64,000 bases of DNA, taken from Vreelandella songnenensis (GTDB lineage Bacteria; Pseudomonadota; Gammaproteobacteria; Pseudomonadales; Halomonadaceae). The notes under the pieces were generated by a model that did no database searches, was not told where the DNA came from, and saw only the letters and a program-made list of their open reading frames with translations. The stretch spans positions 434,001 through 498,000 of the forward strand of contig NZ_PVTK01000001.1 of assembly GCF_003002925.1 (NCBI RefSeq). Reading direction: 5' to 3'. The translations under genes and the position numbers were made by a program. The first letter of the stretch is position 1, and each line of letters starts with the position of its first letter. This document shows positions 53,894-63,250 of the stretch, in pieces.

Positions 53894-54847
53894 ATGCTCG
53901 GCTGGTTCCCCGGACATATGAACAAGGCCCGCCGCCAGATCAAGGATGCGCTGCCGGAAATCGACGTGGTCATCGAGGTACTCGATGCACGCCTGCCCTA
54001 CTCCAGCGCCAATCCGATGCTGGCCGAGCTGACCCGGCACAAGCCGGTGCTGAAGATTCTCTCCCGGGCGGACTTGGCAGACCCGGAACGCACCGCCGAG
54101 TGGGTGGCCTTTTTCGATGCCCAGGAAGACACTCGGGCGCTGGCCATTACCACCACCAATACCCGTGAGCTGAAAACGATTCCCAAGCTTTGCCATGAGC
54201 TGGCCGGTGCCGTGCGCGCCGACCGCGACGTGCGCGTGATGGTGATGGGTATTCCCAACGTGGGTAAATCCACGCTGATCAACGGTCTGGCCGGACGAAA
54301 GATCGCCAAGACCGGCAACGAGCCGGCCGTGACCAAGCGCCAGCAGAAGGTACGTATCGATGGCCGCGTGGCGCTGATCGACACGCCCGGGGTGCTGTGG
54401 CCCAAGATTGAAGACCAGGCCAGTGCCTACCGGCTGGCGGCCAGCGGCGCGATCCGCGATACCGCCATCGAATATACCGATGTAGGGATCGTGGCCAGCG
54501 CCGAGCTTGCCAAACGCTACCCCGCCGAACTCACCGCGCGCTACAAGCTCAAGGCGCTGCCGACTTATGAAGCTCCGGTGGACAGCGAGGTGGACGCCGA
54601 TGGCCCGAAGCGGCCCGATTTTCTGGCCCTGGCAGGTTTTGATGGCTACGCCATTCTCAAAGAGATTGCCGGTAAACGCGGCGGCCTGCGCCCGGGGGGC
54701 GAGGTCGATCTGCACCGTGGCGCAGAAGTGCTGCTGCACGAGCTGCGCGATGGCAAGCTTGGCCGCTTGACCCTTGAAACCCCTGACGATATTCCGCCGC
54801 CCATCGTGCACGATGACGAAGACAATCAGGCACCTTCCGACGCATAA
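53894..54847 (+). CDS. Ribosome biogenesis GTPase YlqF/RbgA
   Basis: A 317-residue circularly permuted GTPase. GWFPGHMNKARRQIKDAL is the N-terminal signature; G4-like SRADLAD precedes G1 GIPNVGKSTLING and G3 DTPGVLWPK. The C-terminal domain binds RNA. RbgA acts in late 50S subunit assembly. GGAG lies before ATG 53894. Confidence 0.95.
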   Translation: MLGWFPGHMNKARRQIKDALPEIDVVIEVLDARLPYSSANPMLAELTRHKPVLKILSRADLADPERTAEWVAFFDAQEDTRALAITTTNTRELKTIPKLCHELAGAVRADRDVRVMVMGIPNVGKSTLINGLAGRKIAKTGNEPAVTKRQQKVRIDGRVALIDTPGVLWPKIEDQASAYRLAASGAIRDTAIEYTDVGIVASAELAKRYPAELTARYKLKALPTYEAPVDSEVDADGPKRPDFLALAGFDGYAILKEIAGKRGGLRPGGEVDLHRGAEVLLHELRDGKLGRLTLETPDDIPPPIVHDDEDNQAPSDA

Positions 54848-54904
54848 TGGGAAAATCGCCCGGCGCCGCCGCACGGCCTTTGGACACCTTTGGATACCTC
54901 ACTC

Positions 54905-56200
54905 ATGGAAACCTCTCAGCCTCAAACGCCCGTTGAGTCTTCTAGCGAGTCTCAACCCACAACGCCCGGCACCCAGCCTGCCGAGCTCATGAAGTCGCAT
55001 AAGTTGAGCAACGTGTGCTACGACATTCGCGGCCCGGTGCTCGACCACGCCAAGCGCCTGGAAGATGAGGGCCAGCGGATTCTGAAGCTGAACATCGGCA
55101 ACCCCGCGCCGTTCGGGTTCGAGGCGCCCGAAGAGATCCTGCAGGACGTGATGCGCAACCTGCCCACGGCCCAGGGCTACTGCGACTCCAAGGGCCTTTA
55201 CTCGGCACGCAAGGCGATCATGCAGGAGTGCCAGCGCAAGGAGATTCCCGGCGTCGGCATCGAGGATATCTACATCGGCAATGGCGTATCCGAGCTGATC
55301 GTGATGTGCATGCAGGCGCTGCTCAACGACGGCGACGAAGTGCTGATTCCCGCGCCGGATTACCCGCTCTGGACGGCGGCGGCACACCTTTCCGGTGGTC
55401 ACGGCGTGCACTACATGTGCGACGAGCAGGCAGACTGGACGCCGGACATTGCCGATATTCGCGCCAAGATCACCAGCCGCACCCGCGCCATCGTGCTGAT
55501 CAACCCCAACAACCCGACCGGGGCGGTTTACCCGCCGGCGGTGGTACGTGAGGTGCTGGCGGTAGCCAAGCAGCACAACCTGGTGGTGTTTTCGGACGAG
55601 ATCTACGACAAGATTCTCTACGATGGCGTCGAGCACACCGCCACCGGCGCCCTGGCCGATGATGACCAGTTGGTAATTACCATGAACGGGCTTTCCAAGA
55701 GCTACCGCTGCGCGGGCTTCCGTTCCGGCTGGATGACCATTTCCGGCACGATTGCCAAGCAGCGCGCCCGGGATTTCATCCAGGGGCTGACCATGCTTGC
55801 CTCGATGCGCCTGTGCGCCAACGTGCCCGCCCAGCACGCCATTCAAACCGCGCTGGGCGGCTATCAGTCGATCAACGACCTGATTCTGCCCGGCGGACGC
55901 CTGCTGGCCCAACGGGACATCACGGTGGAGAAACTCAACGCCATCCCGGGGGTGTCCTGCGTCACGCCCAAGGGCGCGCTTTATGCTTTCCCGCGCCTGG
56001 ACCCCAAGGTCTTCAATATTCAGGACGACCAGAAAATGGTGCTGGACCTGCTCTTGCAGGAGAAGATTCTGCTGGTGCAGGGCACGGCGTTCAACTGGCC
56101 GGAGCCGGACCACGTGCGCATCGTGACGCTCCCCTGGGCAGATCAGTTGGGCGACGCGCTGGACCGGTTTGGCAACTTCCTGTCGCGCTATCGTCAATAA
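54905..56200 (+). CDS. alaA: Alanine transaminase AlaA (PLP-dependent aminotransferase)
   Basis: 431 residues, fold-type I PLP enzyme. LSNVCYDIRGPVLDHAKRLEDEG, NIGNPAPFGFEAPEEIL, SDEIYDKILYDG, the PLP-lysine NGLSKSYRCAGFRSGWM, and LCANVPAQHAIQTALGGYQSI match E. coli AlaA closely along the full length. It transfers amino groups between glutamate and pyruvate. ATG 54905 starts a Ser/Thr/Pro-rich tail of about 30 residues not found in E. coli AlaA; the true start could be downstream. Confidence 0.94.
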   Translation: METSQPQTPVESSSESQPTTPGTQPAELMKSHKLSNVCYDIRGPVLDHAKRLEDEGQRILKLNIGNPAPFGFEAPEEILQDVMRNLPTAQGYCDSKGLYSARKAIMQECQRKEIPGVGIEDIYIGNGVSELIVMCMQALLNDGDEVLIPAPDYPLWTAAAHLSGGHGVHYMCDEQADWTPDIADIRAKITSRTRAIVLINPNNPTGAVYPPAVVREVLAVAKQHNLVVFSDEIYDKILYDGVEHTATGALADDDQLVITMNGLSKSYRCAGFRSGWMTISGTIAKQRARDFIQGLTMLASMRLCANVPAQHAIQTALGGYQSINDLILPGGRLLAQRDITVEKLNAIPGVSCVTPKGALYAFPRLDPKVFNIQDDQKMVLDLLLQEKILLVQGTAFNWPEPDHVRIVTLPWADQLGDALDRFGNFLSRYRQ

Positions 56201-56305
56201 AGCGCGGAATGGCTTGAACCTGGGCTTATGTGTACCTATCTAATGCATACGACATAACCCGTATTCCAGTAACGCGTTGATGACCTCTTAGGGAGAACCT
56301 GCACC

Positions 56306-57211
56306 ATGATGCGAATAGTGCTGTTTTTAGCCACCAACCTGGCGGTGCTGCTGGTGGCCAGTATCACGCTGCGCCTGTTTGGCGTTGAGGGCTACCTGCG
56401 TAGCCAGGGCATCAACTTTACCAGCCTGCTGATCTTCTGCTTCGTGTTCGGCATGGTTGGCTCAATGATTTCGCTGTTCATCTCCAAGTGGATGGCCAAG
56501 CGCAGCACCGGCACGGTGGTGATCGAATCGCCCTCCAACTCCACCGAACAGTGGCTGGTGGATACCGTGGCCGAGCTTTCCCGCGAAGCCGGTATCAAGA
56601 CGCCGGAGGTGGGCATTTTCCCCGCCCAGCAGTCCAACGCCTTTGCCACCGGCTGGAACAAGGACGCCGCCCTTGTTGCCGTATCTGCCGGGCTTTTGAA
56701 CCGCATGCGCCCGGAAGAAGTGCGCGCCGTGCTGGCCCACGAGATCGGCCACGTGGCCAATGGCGATATGGTGACGCTAGCGCTGATTCAGGGCGTGGTG
56801 AACACCTTCGTGATGTTCTTTGCCCGCGTGGTGGCACAGCTTTTGGATGGGTTTCTCAAGAGCCGCAGCGGCGGTGAAGGCGGCCTGGGGTTCATGGGCT
56901 ATTTTGCGGTCGTGATCGTAGCCGAGATCGTCTTCGGCATCGTGGCATCCGCGATCGTTGCGTGGTTCTCGCGCTTTCGTGAATACCGCGCCGATGAAGC
57001 CGGCGCCCGGCTTGCCGGCACCGGGGCGATGGTCAACGCCCTGGCGCGCCTGAAGGCAGAAACCGAAATGCCCGACCAGATGCCGGACACCATGCGCGCC
57101 ATGGCGATTACCAAGGGCCAGACCCGCTCGCTGATGCAGCAGCTGCTGGCCAGCCACCCGCCGCTGGATGACCGTATCCGCGCGCTGAAGGAAGCCGCTT
57201 ACCGCCAGTAA
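56306..57211 (+). CDS. htpX: Membrane zinc metalloprotease HtpX
   Basis: A 301-residue inner-membrane M48 peptidase for membrane-protein quality control. Two N-terminal helices (4-24, 36-56), zinc motif [13 protein letters not shown], two further helices (about 155-215), and the third ligand Glu in [15 protein letters not shown]. The C-terminal [18 protein letters not shown] is conserved. GGGAG precedes the ATG. Confidence 0.96.
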   Translation: MMRIVLFLATNLAVLLVASITLRLFGVEGYLRSQGINFTSLLIFCFVFGMVGSMISLFISKWMAKRSTGTVVIESPSNSTEQWLVDTVAELSREAGIKTPEVGIFPAQQSNAFATGWNKDAALVAVSAGLLNRMRPEEVRAVLAHEIGHVANGDMVTLALIQGVVNTFVMFFARVVAQLLDGFLKSRSGGEGGLGFMGYFAVVIVAEIVFGIVASAIVAWFSRFREYRADEAGARLAGTGAMVNALARLKAETEMPDQMPDTMRAMAITKGQTRSLMQQLLASHPPLDDRIRALKEAAYRQ

Positions 57212-57230
57212 GTTGCTTCTTCTGCTACCC

Positions 57231-57260
57231 CCATCAGGCCCGCTTAAGCGGGCCTGATGG
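57231..57260. terminator. Perfect 30-bp palindrome between htpX and pdxB
   Basis: 15-base arms with no loop bases (arm CCATCAGGCCCGCTT, centred at 57245/57246). Placed 20 bp after htpX and 33 bp after pdxB, which converge. No T-run on either side, so it may act as a mutual barrier or RNA stabiliser rather than a standard terminator. Confidence 0.65.
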
Positions 57261-57292
57261 CATCTGAAACCTTCTCTTTCTGTGACGCAGCC

Positions 57293-58447
57293 TTATTCGG
57301 CGCGCTGCACGCCAAACCCGGCGGCCTTCAGCGGCACCTCAAGCTCAACGGCGCTGCCAGATAGCTTGACCGTGAGCGTGGCAAACTCGCGGCGCAGCGG
57401 GTAGTCCGCCCGGCAGGTGTCAAACCCCTTTCTGACTCCCTGCTGATGCACCTGGCGCTCCAGGCTATCGTGGTCGCGGCGCACATCGTACACCGCGCGC
57501 ATGCACAGGCGCAGGGCATCCTCGACGGGCAGCGTTTTTTGCAAGTGAAGCGAGGCCAGCGCCGGCGACGGGCAGATATCGGCAAAGGCTTCGGGCGCTT
57601 CCTGGCCGCAGTGCTTGGCCAGCGCCTGCTGAATCATCCAGGTACCGCGCAACTTGCCATCCAGGCTGTGCCCGGCAATGTGCGGGGTGGCAAGCGCCAC
57701 CAGGTCGCGCAGGCTGGCATCGATACCCGGCTCATTCTCCCAGACATCCAGCACGGCGCTGATATCTCCCTTGCCCGCCAGACGCCCGCGCAAGGCCATT
57801 TCATCGATACAGTCGCCGCGGCCGGCGTTGAGCAGCACGGTGCCCGGCGCCAGCTCGCTGATACGCTGGGCGTCAAGCAGCTGGTAGGTGGCGTGGGGGC
57901 CTTCTGTCACCAGCGGCGTATGCAGGCAGAGCACATCGCAGCGCTCGATCAGCTCATCCAGCGATGCAAAATCCTGCTCGCTCTTCTCCTGCGCTTCTGC
58001 TCTGGGCGGGTCGCAGGCCAGCGTCTTCACGCCGAGCGCCTGCAGGCGGGCGAGCAGGCGGCTACCCACGTTGCCCGCCCCTACCACGCCTACCGTGCGC
58101 GCCAGCAACGACCAGCCATCGCGCTCGGCCAAGGTCAACAGGCTGCTCAGCACGTAGTCCACCACCGCTTCGGCGTTACACCCCGGGGCGCTGGCAAAGG
58201 CGATATTGCGACGAGCAAGCGCGGCGTGGTCAATATGGTCGGTGCCAATTGTGCAGGTGCCGACAAAGCGCACGGGGCTTTCGCCCAGCAGGGTGTCATT
58301 CACCTGGGTAATCGAGCGCACGATCAGAGCGTCGGCGTCCTTGACGTGCTCGGCACCTATCTCGCGACCGGGCAGACGGGTCAGCGTGCCAAACTCGCCA
58401 AAGCAGCGCTCGGCGGCGGGTATGTTGGCATCCACAATCAGCTTCAC
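57293..58447 (-). CDS. pdxB: Erythronate-4-phosphate dehydrogenase
   Basis: A 384-residue NAD-dependent dehydrogenase of pyridoxal phosphate biosynthesis. VDANIPAAERCFGEFG at the N-terminus, GVVGAGNVGSRLLARLQALG (dinucleotide fold), CTIGTDHIDHA, VLLNAGRGDCIDE and TPHIAGHSLDGK are diagnostic; the C-terminal dimerisation domain is present. Confidence 0.96.
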   Translation of the reverse strand: MKLIVDANIPAAERCFGEFGTLTRLPGREIGAEHVKDADALIVRSITQVNDTLLGESPVRFVGTCTIGTDHIDHAALARRNIAFASAPGCNAEAVVDYVLSSLLTLAERDGWSLLARTVGVVGAGNVGSRLLARLQALGVKTLACDPPRAEAQEKSEQDFASLDELIERCDVLCLHTPLVTEGPHATYQLLDAQRISELAPGTVLLNAGRGDCIDEMALRGRLAGKGDISAVLDVWENEPGIDASLRDLVALATPHIAGHSLDGKLRGTWMIQQALAKHCGQEAPEAFADICPSPALASLHLQKTLPVEDALRLCMRAVYDVRRDHDSLERQVHQQGVRKGFDTCRADYPLRREFATLTVKLSGSAVELEVPLKAAGFGVQRAE

Positions 58448-58589
58448 AGCGGTATCCTTTTGACGATGATGGGCTTTACAATACCGCCCGCCGTACAGAA
58501 ATGGAAAAGGCTATTCAAAGCGTTGTCGGTAACGGTAAAGAGCGCTTGCCGGGTAGACCCGTAACAAGACAAATCGTGGGAGCAAGCTT

Positions 58590-58871
58590 GTGATCGTAAG
58601 GTGGGAAACCGACCACGACTATGTGCTGGTGCATATCCATCAGGACATGTTTGGCGACTGGATATTCAGCCGCGCCTGGGGGCAGATCGGCACACAGTTT
58701 GGCGGCTTGAAGCATCAGCTTGCCGATACACTCGAGCAAGCCCAGATGTGGCTTGAGGATGAAACGACCATTCAGGCGTCGCGCGGGTTTCGCAAGGTAC
58801 TCGAGGCGGCCGACAATACACCCGAAGGCCAGGAAGCTATGCGCCAGCTGTCGCTGCTGGATCTGCTGTAA
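58590..58871 (+). CDS. Small WGR-like domain protein
   Basis: 93 residues. YVLVHIHQDMFGDWIFSRAWGQIGTQFGG resembles the WGR nucleic-acid-associated domain (Trp-Gly-Arg, here WGQ). A short helical tail follows. The start is a GTG at 58590 with GGGAG upstream. Function unknown; family call is by motif only. Divergent from pdxB. Confidence 0.7.
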   Translation: MIVRWETDHDYVLVHIHQDMFGDWIFSRAWGQIGTQFGGLKHQLADTLEQAQMWLEDETTIQASRGFRKVLEAADNTPEGQEAMRQLSLLDLL

Positions 58872-58893
58872 CCGGCTCAGGAGCTAGCGCTCA

Positions 58894-59226
58894 CTAACTC
58901 AGAAAGCGCCGCCCATTGCGCCGATAGGCGCCCTTCGGCGGCGTCTCATCCCTGGCTGCCAGCGCGTTTAACGCGCCTTCATCAAGCCATCCCCGGGTGC
59001 GAAGCCAGGTCGCCAGGCGTCCGACCTCGAAGCCCTTGATCAGCTCCCCGCCCTGGCTATCCGCTATCACCGGTATCAGCGTGGCATAGCGCTCCATCAG
59101 CCGGTCCTTCTCAGTGATCTCGATCCGCTCGATCACGACCGGCTGATTGGCAAGCGCACCCAGCAAGGCTTCCACCTGGGTGCACAGGTGGCAGCCCAGG
59201 GTGGTGTAGAGCGTCAGTGAAATCAC
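58894..59226 (-). CDS. Glutaredoxin-like protein (DUF836 type)
   Basis: 110 residues with a thioredoxin-fold start LTLYTTLGCHLCTQVEALLG (CxxC) and LIPVIADSQGGELIKGFEV, typical of the short DUF836 glutaredoxin-like family. GTG start at 59226, only 6 bp after the rlmKL stop, so co-transcribed with it. Partner unknown. Confidence 0.85.
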   Translation of the reverse strand: MISLTLYTTLGCHLCTQVEALLGALANQPVVIERIEITEKDRLMERYATLIPVIADSQGGELIKGFEVGRLATWLRTRGWLDEGALNALAARDETPPKGAYRRNGRRFLS

Positions 59227-59232
59227 GTCGCC

Positions 59233-61446
59233 TCATGCACGATGACGCAGCAGGAACACGTGGTGCAGGTTGGTGCGCCGCTGGAAGTCGGGGTCGAAGG
59301 TGCGTGAGGTAATGTCTTCCACCGCGTAGCGCTCGCTCAGCGCGTCGTCGAGCTTGAAGCGGCGCTGGTTATTGGAAAACACCAGCTTGCCGCCCGGGGC
59401 AAGCCTTGCCATGGCAAGCTCGACCAGACGCGGATGGTCGCGCTGCACGTCCAGCGTATCGCGCATCTTCTTGGAGTTGGAGAACGTCGGCGGATCCATG
59501 AAGATCAAATCGAACTCGGCGTTGGCAGTTTCCAGCCAGCGAAAGCAGTCATCGCGGGTAACGCGGTGCAGCCTGGGATCGAGCTTGTTCAGCGCAAAGT
59601 TGTCCTTGGCCCACTCAAGGTAGGTGTTGGACATGTCCACGCTGACGCTGTCGCTGGCGCCCCCCAGTGCTGCCTGCACGGTGGCCGTGGCGGTGTAGCA
59701 GAAGAGGTTCAAAAAGCGCTTGCCGGCGGCCATTTCACCGAGCATGCGCCGTACCGGGCGGTGATCCAGAAAGAGCCCGGTATCCAGGTAGTCGCGCAGG
59801 TTGACCCACAGCCGCGCCTCGCCTTCGCGCACTTCAAAGCGCTCGCCGCTGGCTTCGCGCTTTTGATACTGGGCGCTGCCGGCCTGGCGCTCGCGGCGCT
59901 TGATGTAGACCTTGCTGGGGTCGACGTTCAGCGCCTCGGGCAGCACTTCCAGAGCATCGAACAGGCGCTTCTGGGCCTGGCCTGGGTTGATCGAGCTGGG
60001 CGCGGCGTACTCCTGCACATGCACCCGGTCGCCGTAGCGGTCTACCGCCAGGGCAAATTCGGGCATGTCGGCGTCATACACCCGGTAGCAGGTCTCACCG
60101 CTCTGCTTTAGCCACTTTTTCAGCCGCTTCTGGTTTTTTGCCAGCCGGTTGGCAAACATCTGCGCGTTTTCGGATACGCCGGACGCCTTCTGGGGTGCTG
60201 TACCCTCCTGCCCTGCGGCCTGACTCTCGCCTTGCTCCTCGGATGCAGGGGCTTGAGCACCAATCGCCATCAGCAGCAGCTTGGCATCGAGTGCGCCGTT
60301 CTTGAGGGCGTACTGCTTGTGGGCACGTAGCCCCAAACGGTGACCAAGATCCGGGTTGCCGGTAAACAGCGCAAGCGTCCAGCCCGGGAACAGCGCCTTG
60401 GCCTTTTCGCCCAGCTGTGAGTACAGGCGTACAAGCTCAGGCAGCTCGCCCAGGCGCTCGCCGTAGGGCGGGTTGGTGATCAAGAGCCCGCTTGGCGCGG
60501 CAAGCTCCTCCGGCCGGGACAGCTGGCCAAGACTCTGGCCGTGCAGGGTAATGAGTGCCGGGATGCCTGCACGCATGGCGTTGGTCTTGGCGGCAGACAG
60601 TGCCGCCGGGCTTTGATCGAACCCGAGCAGCTGGTTCTTGCAGCGCTTGCGGCCGATGGAGGCGCGGGCCTCGGCTTCGCGCTTGAGTTCGAGCCAAAGG
60701 GCCTCGTCGTGCCCCGCCCAGCCCTTGAAGCCGAAGCGTTCGCGGTCAAGGTTGGGGGCCTGGTCGGCAGCCATCAGCGCCGCCTCGATCAGCAGCGTAC
60801 CCGCCCCGCACAGCGGGTCGATCAAGGGTTCCCCGGCCTTGGCGCGTTCGGGCCAACCGGCACGCACCAGGAGCGCCGCGGCGAGGTTTTCCTTGAGCGG
60901 CGCGTGGCCAACATCGCGCCGATAGCCGCGCCGGTGCAGGCTCTCGCCGGAAAGGTCGATGCCAAGGTTCAGGTTGGCGCGGTGCAAATGGGCGTAAAGG
61001 CGCAGATCCGGCGTCTTGGTATCGATGGAAGGCCGCTCCTGGCCGGAAAGCTGAAGCGAATCCACCACGCCGTCCTTGACCGTCTGCGCCCCGAAGCGGG
61101 TATGGCGAATGTGATCGCTGCGGCCGTGAAAATCCACCGCCAGCGTCTTGCCCACGCTCAAGTGCCGGGTCCAGGTAATGCGGGCGACCGCGTCGCGCAG
61201 CTGCTCAGGGGTATCAATCATCGGCTCGCGGGCCAGCAGCAGGATCACGCGGTTGGCAAGCCGCGACCACAGGCACACACGATAGGCACTTGCCTGGCTT
61301 GCGGTGAAGTACACGCCCGCAACGGTAGTCTTGCCGGGTGTGGCGCCAAGGGCGACAAGCTCGTCTGCCAAGAGGCCTTCGATGCCCTTCGGGCAGGTGG
61401 CCAGCAGGTTAAGGGGGGCGTCTTGACTCGTTTGGGTCATAGTCAT
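59233..61446 (-). CDS. rlmKL: Bifunctional 23S rRNA methyltransferase RlmKL
   Basis: A 737-residue fusion. N-terminal RlmL: THUMP domain (about 50-155), then the m2G2445 methyltransferase with DPLCGAGTLLIEAAL and LITNPPYGERLG. C-terminal RlmK (from about 425) makes m7G2069 with VREGEARLWVNLRDYLDTGLFLDHR, LNLFCYTATATVQAAL and LIFMDPPTFSNSKKM. A Gln/Glu-rich linker (about 398-420) joins them. Full length for the family. Confidence 0.96.
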   Translation of the reverse strand: MTMTQTSQDAPLNLLATCPKGIEGLLADELVALGATPGKTTVAGVYFTASQASAYRVCLWSRLANRVILLLAREPMIDTPEQLRDAVARITWTRHLSVGKTLAVDFHGRSDHIRHTRFGAQTVKDGVVDSLQLSGQERPSIDTKTPDLRLYAHLHRANLNLGIDLSGESLHRRGYRRDVGHAPLKENLAAALLVRAGWPERAKAGEPLIDPLCGAGTLLIEAALMAADQAPNLDRERFGFKGWAGHDEALWLELKREAEARASIGRKRCKNQLLGFDQSPAALSAAKTNAMRAGIPALITLHGQSLGQLSRPEELAAPSGLLITNPPYGERLGELPELVRLYSQLGEKAKALFPGWTLALFTGNPDLGHRLGLRAHKQYALKNGALDAKLLLMAIGAQAPASEEQGESQAAGQEGTAPQKASGVSENAQMFANRLAKNQKRLKKWLKQSGETCYRVYDADMPEFALAVDRYGDRVHVQEYAAPSSINPGQAQKRLFDALEVLPEALNVDPSKVYIKRRERQAGSAQYQKREASGERFEVREGEARLWVNLRDYLDTGLFLDHRPVRRMLGEMAAGKRFLNLFCYTATATVQAALGGASDSVSVDMSNTYLEWAKDNFALNKLDPRLHRVTRDDCFRWLETANAEFDLIFMDPPTFSNSKKMRDTLDVQRDHPRLVELAMARLAPGGKLVFSNNQRRFKLDDALSERYAVEDITSRTFDPDFQRRTNLHHVFLLRHRA

Positions 61447-61780
61447 GGCAGCGCGTAACCGCGCGATATTCCTGTATATGGCAAATGTATTTACATCTTA
61501 TGACAATTTGGGGGTCGACAAGTGCCCCCATCATGATCTAAGAATAAAAGCGTAGCTACACAAAATGCATGCATTGCTTGTCTAAGTCACTAGTTGACCT
61601 AAGGCTTGTTTAGGTTGTCATCCGGCCGGTTCAGCGCGTGAGTGCCAGACGTTACAGCCAGGTGGGTAACCTGCTCTTGAAATAAGCTCTCGAAATAGAG
61701 TTTATCCTTGTGAATCAAACACTTTACCAAGGATACAGCGCTCTACTTCTTATTAAAGGCTTCATGAAAGAGGTTAGCCA
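61447..61780. other. Intergenic region upstream of rmf and rlmKL
   Basis: No gene. It holds the divergent promoters of rlmKL and rmf. A GGGGG (about 61510-61516) ... CCCCC (about 61525-61529) pairing is the only visible hairpin. Confidence 0.5.
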
Positions 61781-61990
61781 ATGAAACGACAAAAACGTGA
61801 TCGCTTCCAGCGGGCTTTTGTCCACGGATACAAAGCAGGTGTCTCGGGCCGCTCCCGTGACGATTGTCCAAGTCAGGATGTCAATTTACGCGAATACTGG
61901 ATGAGCGGTTGGCGTGAAGGTCGTGGAGACCAGTGGGATGGCATGACCGGCGTTTCCGGCATCCATAGAAACCCCATGGTCATGACCTAG
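61781..61990 (+). CDS. rmf: Ribosome modulation factor
   Basis: A 69-residue basic protein: RFQRAFVHGYKAGVSGRSRDDCP and REYWMSGWREGRGDQWDG are the RMF signatures. It dimerises 70S ribosomes to inactive 100S particles in stationary phase. AGAGG lies before the ATG and a terminator follows. The rmf-pyrD neighbourhood is as in Pseudomonas. Confidence 0.96.
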   Translation: MKRQKRDRFQRAFVHGYKAGVSGRSRDDCPSQDVNLREYWMSGWREGRGDQWDGMTGVSGIHRNPMVMT

Positions 61991-62033
61991 CAAGTTACCA
62001 CTTCCTTAATATTCTATATATTCTGGAACAGGG

Positions 62034-62057
62034 AGCCCGCCACCGAGCGGGCTTTTT
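62034..62057 (+). terminator. Intrinsic terminator of rmf
   Basis: GCCCGC / GCGGGC stem with a CACCGA loop followed by TTTTT. Confidence 0.85.
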
Positions 62058-62069
62058 AATGCGCCTTTT

Positions 62070-63083
62070 TCATGGCGCCTTCAACGCCCTGGCGCACTCG
62101 TTCACCAGTTTGGGCCCCTGGTAGATAAGCCCTGAATAGAGCTGGACCAGATCCGCCCCGGCGGCGATCTTGGCTTTTGCCGTGTCAGCACTGTCGATGC
62201 CCCCTACCCCAATGATGGGCAGCTCGGGCAGGTGCTGGCGTAACAGGCGAATCACCACATTGGAAGACTCGAACACCGGCTTGCCGGAAAGCCCGCCCGC
62301 CTCATCGGCCTGGGAGTCGCCCTGCACCGCCTCCCGGGAAACCGTGGTATTGGTGGCAATCACGCCGTCCAGCGCGTTTCTGGCAATACTTTTCGCCACC
62401 AGCGCCACCTCGTCTTCACTCATGTCCGGGGCGATCTTGATCAACAGCGGCACGTGGCGCCCGGCCTCGGCATCCAGCACCCGGCTGCGCTCGCGGATGG
62501 GGCCCAGCAGCGCATCCAGCTGCTCGCCAAACTGCAGTGTGCGAAGCCCCGGCGTATTGGGGGATGAGATATTGACGGTGATGTAATCCGCCACCGGGTG
62601 CACGGCGTCAAGGCAAACCAGATAGTCGTCCAGGGCGTTTTCCACCGCGGTGGTCAAATTCTTGCCGATATTGATACCCACCAGGCCCTGGTAGTGGCGC
62701 TTGCGTACCTGGGCCACCAGATGCTCGACCCCTTTATTGTTGAACCCGAAGCGGTTGATGATTGCCTCATGACCAGCCAGACGAAACAGGCGCGGCTTGG
62801 GGTTACCCGGCTGCGCCTTGGGGGTGACGGTGCCTACTTCTACAAACCCGAAACCCAGCGCGCCCAGCGCGTTCAGGTGGTCGGCGTTTTTATCCAGCCC
62901 TGCTGCCAGCCCCACGCGGTTGGCAAAGCGCAGCCCCATCAGCTCGACCGGGTCGTCTACCGGCTTGCCTACCAATGCCTTTATGCCGCCTGCACGATAC
63001 AGCGCATCCAGGCTTGCCAGCGCCATGCCGTGCGAGGTTTCGGGATCAATACGAAAGAGCAGCGAGCGGGCAAGTGAGTACAT
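62070..63083 (-). CDS. pyrD: Dihydroorotate dehydrogenase (quinone), class 2
   Basis: 337 residues. N-terminal membrane-association helices (MYSLARSLLFRIDPETSHG), FMN barrel with GFGFVEVGTVTPKAQPGNPKPRLFRL, INISSPNTPGLRTLQ (catalytic Ser region) and IGVGGIDSADTAKAKIAAGADLVQLYSGL. Transfers electrons to quinone in pyrimidine synthesis. The conserved start is ATG 63083; upstream in-frame codons are noncoding. Confidence 0.97.
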   Translation of the reverse strand: MYSLARSLLFRIDPETSHGMALASLDALYRAGGIKALVGKPVDDPVELMGLRFANRVGLAAGLDKNADHLNALGALGFGFVEVGTVTPKAQPGNPKPRLFRLAGHEAIINRFGFNNKGVEHLVAQVRKRHYQGLVGINIGKNLTTAVENALDDYLVCLDAVHPVADYITVNISSPNTPGLRTLQFGEQLDALLGPIRERSRVLDAEAGRHVPLLIKIAPDMSEDEVALVAKSIARNALDGVIATNTTVSREAVQGDSQADEAGGLSGKPVFESSNVVIRLLRQHLPELPIIGVGGIDSADTAKAKIAAGADLVQLYSGLIYQGPKLVNECARALKAP

Positions 63084-63188
63084 CGGCAAGGTGTCTCCTG
63101 AAGGTGGGCAGGGCTGAGCGGCGCAGAGTATAACGCAAACGCCCCACCCAGCGCACCGCACCCGCCCGCCATCCGATATTCCGCGCAT

Positions 63189-63222
63189 AAAAAAACCGCG
63201 CCTGGATGGCTTCAGGCGCGGT
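63189..63222 (-). terminator. Intrinsic terminator of gdhB
   Basis: 10-bp stem ACCGCGCCTG / CAGGCGCGGT, followed on the minus strand by a T-run (7 T), 28 bp past the dehydrogenase stop. Confidence 0.9.
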
Positions 63223-63250
63223 ACTTTCAAGTGCAGGGTCAGACCCGGGT

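Noticed and set aside
54899..56197. 432-residue minus-strand gene
   Set aside because: Antisense shadow of alaA.
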